DNA from: Clostridia bacterium
GTDB taxonomy: Bacteria > Bacillota > Clostridia > Christensenellales > Aristaeellaceae
DNA length: 64,000 nt
NCBI GenBank assembly: GCA_017550745.1
Contig: JAFZOG010000152.1
Location: 1 to 64,000, forward strand
Direction of reading: 5' to 3'
Below the pieces are notes generated by a model that had not been told where the DNA came from, ran no database searches, and saw only the letters and a list, made by a program, of their open reading frames with translations. Position numbers and translations under genes: made by a program. This document shows positions 59,926 through 64,000 of this stretch, one piece after another (within the stretch, counting starts at the first letter, position 1; every line of letters starts with the position of its first letter).

Positions 59926-61545
59926 TCAGCCCCACAGCAGGGACAGCGCGGGAACCATCTGCTTTTTGCGGCTGACCATGCCCTTGAGGAACAGGTGATT
60001 GCCCTCCAGATTGGGGACGCTGAAGGCCTGCCGGATGATCTCCTGGTCTCCGGCGAAGACCAGCTCCGTGCCTTCCCGGAGGACGTCGGTGATCATCAGC
60101 ATCACCATGTCGTAGCCCCGGTCCGCTTTCATCTTGTTCATTTCCTTCATGAATTCGTTTTCCCGCAGGATCATGCCTTTGGAATCCATGGTGGTGATCT
60201 GGCTGATGCCCAGCTTGTGGTCCCCCAGGTGGAATTCTTTAAAGTCGGTATTCAGCAGCGCTTTTACGGACTTTTCGGCGGAGGAGGCGGAGAAAACCTC
60301 CCGCCCCAGGGCGTCCAGATCAAGCCCGGCGATACGGGCCAGGCGCTCGGCGATGCGGCGGTCCTTGGGCGTGGTGGTGGGAGACTTGAACATCACGGTA
60401 TCGCTGACGATGGCGGCGGCCATGAGGCCCGCCAGCTTTTCGCCCGGCATGAGGCCGTGCTCCTGGAACATGGTGGCCACGATGGTGGTGCTGGAGCCCA
60501 CCGGCTCATTGCGCATGAACACGGGATAGCCGGTCTGCACGTCCGCGAGGCGGTGATGGTCGATGATGCCGACGATTTCCGCCTGATCCAGGCCCGGCAC
60601 GGCCTGGCCGACCTCGTTGTGGTCCACCAGCACGATGCGTTTGCGCTGGGGGCGCAGCAGGTGGTACCGGCCCAGGGTACCGACCACTTTGCCGTCGCCG
60701 TCCAGCACGGGATAGGTGCGGAAGCGGGATTGCAGTACGGTCTCGCGGACATCGTCCAGGTAATCCTCCAGATGGAAGCAGACCACCTCGTCCGTTTTTA
60801 CGATGCGGCCTACGGGCGTCGCCTGATACAGCATCCGGGCGGCGCGCCAGGCGTCGTAAGGCGTGGCGATCACGCAGGTGGAGGAGGTCAGGCCCATGTA
60901 TTTTTCGGCCAGGTTGCTTTGGCAGAGGATGACGCAGTTGGCTTTGCGCCTGAACGCTTCTTCCACCACATCCTCCTGCTGCCCGCAGATCACGATGGCG
61001 CCTTCCTTCATCCCGCGGAGAAGCGCGCCGGATGTGGGCAGCGCAATGGTGACTTCGCCGGAAATGAAGTCAAACACGTCTTCATCCCGGTTGATGATGT
61101 GCCCTTCCAGGGCGGACAGCACGTTGAACACCGGCACGCCGTCCAGCACCGGCACCTCAATGGCCTTCATGTCGGTTTCGGCGATGCCGCCCGCGCTGAC
61201 GATGCCGTAGAGCGTGCCGTCCTCGTTGGTCACGGGCAGCGTGGAAAGATTGGGGTTTTCCTGAAGCAGCTCCCAGGCGTGGCTTACGGGCACGCTCTGG
61301 CTCAGCCGGGGAGGACGGTCAAACTCAATGTCCTTCACCTGGGTGCGCACGGTGGAAATCAGCATGGGCGGCTGAAAACCGAAGCGTTTCAGCAGATACG
61401 CCGTTTCGTCGTTGGGCGGGCCCAGGCGGGCAGGCACATAGTCGTTTTCCCCGATGGCGTTGCACAGGCTGGCATAGGCCATGGCGGATACGATGGAGTC
61501 AGTGTCCGGATTGCGATGACCGCAGACATAGGTGATAGGCGGCAT
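59926..61545 (-). CDS. ppaC: Manganese-dependent inorganic pyrophosphatase with CBS and DRTGG domains
   Basis: The 539-residue protein starts at ATG 61545 behind AAGGAGAC; the frame open to 62178 is not genic. It is a family II pyrophosphatase with GHRNPDTDSIVSAMAYA, VDHNE and GIIDHHRLAD metal motifs, and SRKKQMVPAL at the C-terminus. Between the first and later DHH motifs is an insertion with two CBS domains and a DRTGG domain (about 75-300). In clostridial enzymes such regions bind AMP (inhibits), ATP and diadenosine polyphosphates (activate). It pulls biosynthesis by removing pyrophosphate. Confidence 0.95.
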   Translation of the reverse strand: MPPITYVCGHRNPDTDSIVSAMAYASLCNAIGENDYVPARLGPPNDETAYLLKRFGFQPPMLISTVRTQVKDIEFDRPPRLSQSVPVSHAWELLQENPNLSTLPVTNEDGTLYGIVSAGGIAETDMKAIEVPVLDGVPVFNVLSALEGHIINRDEDVFDFISGEVTIALPTSGALLRGMKEGAIVICGQQEDVVEEAFRRKANCVILCQSNLAEKYMGLTSSTCVIATPYDAWRAARMLYQATPVGRIVKTDEVVCFHLEDYLDDVRETVLQSRFRTYPVLDGDGKVVGTLGRYHLLRPQRKRIVLVDHNEVGQAVPGLDQAEIVGIIDHHRLADVQTGYPVFMRNEPVGSSTTIVATMFQEHGLMPGEKLAGLMAAAIVSDTVMFKSPTTTPKDRRIAERLARIAGLDLDALGREVFSASSAEKSVKALLNTDFKEFHLGDHKLGISQITTMDSKGMILRENEFMKEMNKMKADRGYDMVMLMITDVLREGTELVFAGDQEIIRQAFSVPNLEGNHLFLKGMVSRKKQMVPALSLLWG

Positions 61546-61594
61546 GGCGGCGTCTCCTTCCTGAATGTCGAAGGACAGAATCAGCGATAACAGA

Positions 61595-61623
61595 ATTGTA
61601 CTACAAGCGTTTCCGGAATGCAA
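61595..61623 (-). promoter_or_regulatory. Promoter of ppaC
   Basis: On the minus strand TTGCAT and TACAAT are separated by 17 nt. Confidence 0.7.
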
Positions 61624-61639
61624 GAAGTGAAAAACATAC

Positions 61640-61668
61640 TTGCAGCTTTCGGCCGGGAAGGATATAAT
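61640..61668 (+). promoter_or_regulatory. Promoter of the riboflavin-kinase-domain gene
   Basis: TTGCAG (61640-61645) and TATAAT (61663-61668) are separated by 17 nt. Confidence 0.75.
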
Positions 61669-61731
61669 AAATCCTGCTTTAATTTCCGCGCCGATGCGGG
61701 TATGCTGAGCATAGAAAGGTGACTGGGCTGA

Positions 61732-62130
61732 ATGATGGAACCGATCTGTCAGTTTTCCGGCAGAGTCGCCCACGGCCGGGGAAACGGCCATACTGTGGGG
61801 ATGCCGACGGCCAATCTGCCCTGCCCTCCCGGGCGCGGCTGTCCGCCTTTTGGCGTATACGCTTCCCGGGTCGTGGTGGGGGACGCTCCGGATCAAAAAA
61901 CGTACCTTGGCGTTACCAACGTTGGGCTGCGCCCGTCGGTGGACAGCGACCGGCAGCCTACGGTGGAAACGATGCTGCTGGATTTTGACGGGGATCTGTA
62001 CGGCAGGGAAATCACCGTGACGCTGCTTCATTTCCTCCGGCCCACGATGAAAATGGCTTCGCTGGAGGAAGTAAAGGCGCAGGTGGAAAAGGACGCGGCC
62101 CAGGCCCGGCAGCTGATGGAAAGCAAATAA
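61732..62130 (+). CDS. Stand-alone riboflavin kinase domain protein
   Basis: The 132-residue protein matches only the C-terminal riboflavin kinase half of bifunctional RibF: GRVAHGRGNGHTVGMPTANL, FGVYASRV, YLGVTNVGLRP, VETMLLDFDGDLYG and VTLLHFLRPTMK. The catalytic PTxN (MPTAN) and the glutamate in VETMLLDF are present. No FAD synthetase half is nearby. It should convert riboflavin to FMN, or act as a flavin-binding regulator. The ATG at 61732 follows AAAGGTGAC. It is a single-gene unit ended by a bidirectional terminator. Confidence 0.9.
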   Translation: MMEPICQFSGRVAHGRGNGHTVGMPTANLPCPPGRGCPPFGVYASRVVVGDAPDQKTYLGVTNVGLRPSVDSDRQPTVETMLLDFDGDLYGREITVTLLHFLRPTMKMASLEEVKAQVEKDAAQARQLMESK

Positions 62131-62131
62131 T

Positions 62132-62168
62132 AAAGAGACAGCCGGGGGAAAAGCCAGGCTGTCTCTTT
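62132..62168. terminator. Bidirectional terminator between riboflavin kinase and cation efflux genes
   Basis: AAAGAGACAGCC (62132-62143) pairs perfectly with GGCTGTCTCTTT (62157-62168). Confidence 0.8.
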
Positions 62169-62174
62169 CTGCAA

Positions 62175-63065
62175 TCATTCGGGATGAGCGCTGTGATCTC
62201 CCGCGGGATTCACATGAATCATAATGTGCTTGACTTTTGGAAACTGCTTTTCGATTTCGCTATGCACGTTTTCGGCGATGGCGTGGGCGTCCGTAAGAGA
62301 CATGCCGCCGTCCACGGAGATTTCCATTTCCACATAGACCCTGCTGCCGAATTTCCGGGTCATCAGCCGGTCAATGCCCTGCACGCCGGGCTCGCCCAGG
62401 GCGCAGGCGCGCAGCGCGGTTTCCGTTTCCTCATCTATGCTCTGATCCACCATTTTGTTCACCGCGTCCCGGAAAATCTCGTAGGCCGCCTTGCCGATGA
62501 ACAGGCAGATCACCAGGCTGGCAACGGGATCCAGAATGGGAACGCCCAGCAGCGCGCCGCCAATACCGACCAGCGCGCCGACGGAACTGAGCGCGTCGGA
62601 GCGGTGATGCCAGGCGTCGGCCATCAGCGCGTCGGAGTCGATTTGCTTCGCGGCTTTCCTCGTATAGCGGAACATGGCTTCTTTGACCGCGATGGACAGG
62701 ACGGCGGCGCATAAGGCGAGAACGCCCGGCGCCTGCAATTCCTCCGCGTGCAGGATCTTCTCAACGCCCTGATACCCGATCATCAGTCCTGTCGCCAGCA
62801 GCACCCCGGCCAGCACGATGGCCGCCACGCATTCCATGCGCTCGTGGCCGTAAGGATGCTCCTTGTCCGATTCCTTTTCCGCCAGGTGAACGCCGATCAT
62901 CACGATGAAGGTGCTGAACACGTCCGAAATGGAGTGCACCGCGTCGGACACCATGGCCCCGGAATGGGCCAGCAGCCCAGCCAGCAGCTTCACAGCCGAC
63001 AGGGCGGCATTCGCGTAAATGGAAATCCGCGAAACGCGGAAAGCGATTTTGGCGTTGCTTTCCAT
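62175..63065 (-). CDS. Cation diffusion facilitator (CDF) metal efflux protein
   Basis: The 296-residue protein starts at ATG 63065, fixed by AAGGAGAATC. Six membrane helices carry the CDF metal site: SDAVHSISDVF on helix 2 and ADAWHHRSDALSS on helix 5 (HxxxD-type pairs). The cytoplasmic C-terminal domain (DRLMTRKFGSRVYVEMEISV, HSEIEKQFPKVKHIMIHVNP) is the regulatory dimerisation part. A NiCo-type riboswitch in its leader suggests Ni2+/Co2+ export, rather than Zn2+ or Mn2+. Confidence 0.94.
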   Translation of the reverse strand: MESNAKIAFRVSRISIYANAALSAVKLLAGLLAHSGAMVSDAVHSISDVFSTFIVMIGVHLAEKESDKEHPYGHERMECVAAIVLAGVLLATGLMIGYQGVEKILHAEELQAPGVLALCAAVLSIAVKEAMFRYTRKAAKQIDSDALMADAWHHRSDALSSVGALVGIGGALLGVPILDPVASLVICLFIGKAAYEIFRDAVNKMVDQSIDEETETALRACALGEPGVQGIDRLMTRKFGSRVYVEMEISVDGGMSLTDAHAIAENVHSEIEKQFPKVKHIMIHVNPAGDHSAHPE

Positions 63066-63090
63066 GGAACCGATTCTCCTTCCGTTCCGG

Positions 63091-63127
63091 AAATAAAAAC
63101 GGGAACAAGCTAACATATGCCTGTCCC
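63091..63127 (-). terminator. Riboswitch-linked terminator of the CDF leader
   Basis: On the minus strand GGGACA (63127-63122) can pair with TGTTCCC (63107-63101, one bulge), followed by GTTTTTATTT. The 5' arm is the conserved GGGACAG segment of the NiCo riboswitch, so metal binding would prevent terminator formation. Confidence 0.6.
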
Positions 63128-63190
63128 GCAGAAAATATACGTCTGCTGCCGCGCCTGCGGCCCGGCTCCCTTGGGCCTGCTCACATTTCT
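63112..63190 (-). promoter_or_regulatory. NiCo (czcD-type) riboswitch
   Basis: On the minus strand the leader contains TGAGCAGGC (63183-63175), AGCCGGGCCGC, GCGGCAGCAGA and TCTGCGGGACAGGC (to 63119). These are the conserved junction sequences of the NiCo riboswitch whose structure is known from an Erysipelotrichaceae sequence (TGAGCAGGC, AGCCGGGCTGC, CTGTGGGACAG). It lies directly upstream of a CDF efflux gene, the usual regulated gene. The match is from memory, not a covariance-model hit. Confidence 0.88.
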
Positions 63191-63196
63191 TTGCAT

Positions 63197-63225
63197 ATTA
63201 TAATTCAATCCTTTCATTCCGTCAA
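63197..63225 (-). promoter_or_regulatory. Promoter of the riboswitch-CDF transcript
   Basis: On the minus strand TTGACG and TATAAT are separated by 17 nt. Confidence 0.8.
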
Positions 63226-63355
63226 GCATCTGCCCGGTGTTTGGTTTGATTCGGGTATCAATGTCGTTGCCATGCAGCTAACAATGTCATTAAGCCAGCA
63301 GCAGGCCAACAAAAAGCTGGAGACAAAAAGTAAGGGAAAAGCAAGTAAAAAGGAA

Positions 63356-63451
63356 TCAAAAAAACACCGGTTTATTGACGAAGCTTTGGATTCTACCCGC
63401 AACATGCTTGACAGCAACATTGAAAAAAGATAAGATTCTTTCGTGGGACAT
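63356..63451 (-). pseudogene. Transposase N-terminal remnant (IS4-like), 31 codons
   Basis: A textbook AAGGAGGA site 7 nt before an ATG (63451) opens a frame of only 31 codons: MSHERILSFFNVAVKHVAGR, then IQSFVNKPVFF and a stop. The peptide resembles the start of IS4-type DDE transposases of Firmicutes (ILSFFnvVvk...i.syv), but the rest of the gene is absent and the following sequence does not look like transposase in any frame. I infer a deletion remnant. The family call is tentative. Confidence 0.4.
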
Positions 63452-63607
63452 GGTGTGTTCCTCCTTAAAGGCTATACCGTGAATCCCTGCGATCTGGAAA
63501 TCTATATGGAAAAAGCGGGAAAGAAAAACCTCGAACCCGGGAAAAAACTGGTTTACGTCGGCGGATCCTGCCTGGATGAAGGGATCTGCGCGGAAATCGA
63601 GCTGTAA
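63434..63607 (+). pseudogene. Truncated open reading frame, C-terminal fragment of unknown gene
   Basis: The plus-strand frame ending at TAA 63605 reads KGYTVNPCDLEIYMEKAGKK and continues with LVYVGGSCLDEGICAEIEL. It looks protein-like and ends 18 nt before the esterase start. No plausible start is visible because sequence 5' of about 63467 belongs to the transposase remnant. It may be the tail of a gene cut by that insertion. I do not recognise a family. Confidence 0.35.
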
Positions 63608-63625
63608 GGAGAAAGGAGAACCCCC

Positions 63626-64000
63626 ATGAAGAGCTTCCGATATGACAGGGATTTTGCGGTGGTGGACACCACGGCGGGCAAGATCCGCGGCTTCGAGCAC
63701 GACGGCATCCTCACCTTCCGCGGCGTGAAATATGCCACGGCCAGGCGCTTCCATAAACCGGAACCCCTGCCCCGCCAGGTGGGCGTGACGGACGCCGCCA
63801 GTTACGGGTATGTGTGCCCGCTGCTCAAGCAGGACGAACCCAAAGGTGAAATCTTCGTGCCCCACAGGTTCTGGCCCCAGGATGAGGACTGCCTGAACCT
63901 GAACGTTTGGACTCCCGCGCTGGACAGCCAAAAGCGCCCGGTGCTCTTCTGGCTGCACGGCGGCGGCTACTTCGCGGGCTCATCCATCGAGCAGACCGCC
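63626..64000 (+). CDS. Type-B carboxylesterase, N-terminal part (cut by window edge)
   Basis: The first 125 codons are visible from an ATG behind AAAGGAG. They show the type-B carboxylesterase (PnbA-like) order: VDTTAGKIRGFEHDGILTF, GVKYATARRFHKPEPL, the EDCLNLNVWTP motif and the oxyanion-hole LFWLHGGGYFAGSS. The catalytic serine (GESAG) lies beyond the window. There is no signal peptide, so it is cytoplasmic. Such enzymes hydrolyse esters of small alcohols or acetylated sugars. Confidence 0.93.
   Translation, partial: MKSFRYDRDFAVVDTTAGKIRGFEHDGILTFRGVKYATARRFHKPEPLPRQVGVTDAASYGYVCPLLKQDEPKGEIFVPHRFWPQDEDCLNLNVWTPALDSQKRPVLFWLHGGGYFAGSSIEQTA

Noticed and set aside
63191-63433. 80-codon plus-strand frame, Lys/Ser-rich C-terminus
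   Set aside because: It overlaps the minus-strand riboswitch promoter, has no ribosome binding site at any ATG and no family match.

Overview
The window looks like the chromosome of a moderately GC-rich (roughly 55-60% by eye) anaerobic, gut-type member of the Clostridia (Bacillota). Supporting signs are strong AGGAGG-type ribosome binding sites, sigma-A promoters that nearly all have a 17-nt spacer, a T-box leader on serS, the miaB-ylbF-mutS-mutL order, a murB-whiA-Crh-like cluster, several rho-independent terminators with long T runs, and a NiCo-type riboswitch. I cannot name a genus from the sequence alone.

Layout. Positions 1-3500 form an accessory patch of lower GC: the end of an IS256-family element, a small zinc-ribbon protein, a helix-turn-helix gene remnant, and a large HTH/AAA-ATPase/PD-(D/E)XK protein with its own promoter and operator-like repeat. 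Positions 3500-13740 are one long plus-strand run: a split radical-SAM/DUF2344 pair, RNase E/G, miaB, a YlbF-family protein with a cysteine tail, mutS and mutL. A T-box leader with a UCC (Ser) specifier then precedes serS, an acyltransferase-3 membrane protein and two MATE exporters. Positions 19345-25000 hold a secreted SH3/peptidoglycan-binding protein, divergent from a GH13 glycosidase and a UlaG-like metallo-hydrolase. Next come a cytoplasmic sugar-sensor/GGDEF fusion, a degenerate M23 protein, a ferritin-like protein and a PrsA-type lipoprotein. RpiB-like, YbaK and GNAT genes follow, then tRNA-Leu(UAA) and a third MATE gene.

The MATE gene is preceded by three 80-nt tandem repeats. Each repeat carries two hairpins whose stems change in a compensatory way from copy to copy. 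Just beyond is the operon murB-whiA-X, where X joins a Crh-like domain (Ser46 kept, His15 lost) to an AadA-like nucleotidyltransferase. manA follows, then a compact operon (membrane protein, RsuA-type pseudouridine synthase, methyltransferase, MalY/PatB aminotransferase, PepV dipeptidase, DUF1667 protein). A 280-bp MITE-like element with terminal inverted repeats and an 8-bp target duplication sits between that operon's promoter and a Suv3-like RNA helicase gene.

The last part contains an MTA/SAH-deaminase-like amidohydrolase with an AbgA-like M20 hydrolase, a PfkB kinase, a four-gene Pot-type ABC importer (B-A-D-C order), glycogen phosphorylase, PspC and YccF membrane proteins, mnmE, a GNAT enzyme, a CBS/DRTGG manganese pyrophosphatase, a stand-alone riboflavin kinase domain, a NiCo-riboswitch-controlled cation efflux gene, a small transposase remnant, and the start of a type-B carboxylesterase cut by the window edge.

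The best candidates for something undescribed are the Crh-like/nucleotidyltransferase fusion in the whiA operon, the covarying tandem structured repeats, and the MITE-like element. All domain calls are from reading the sequence. No database search was run.
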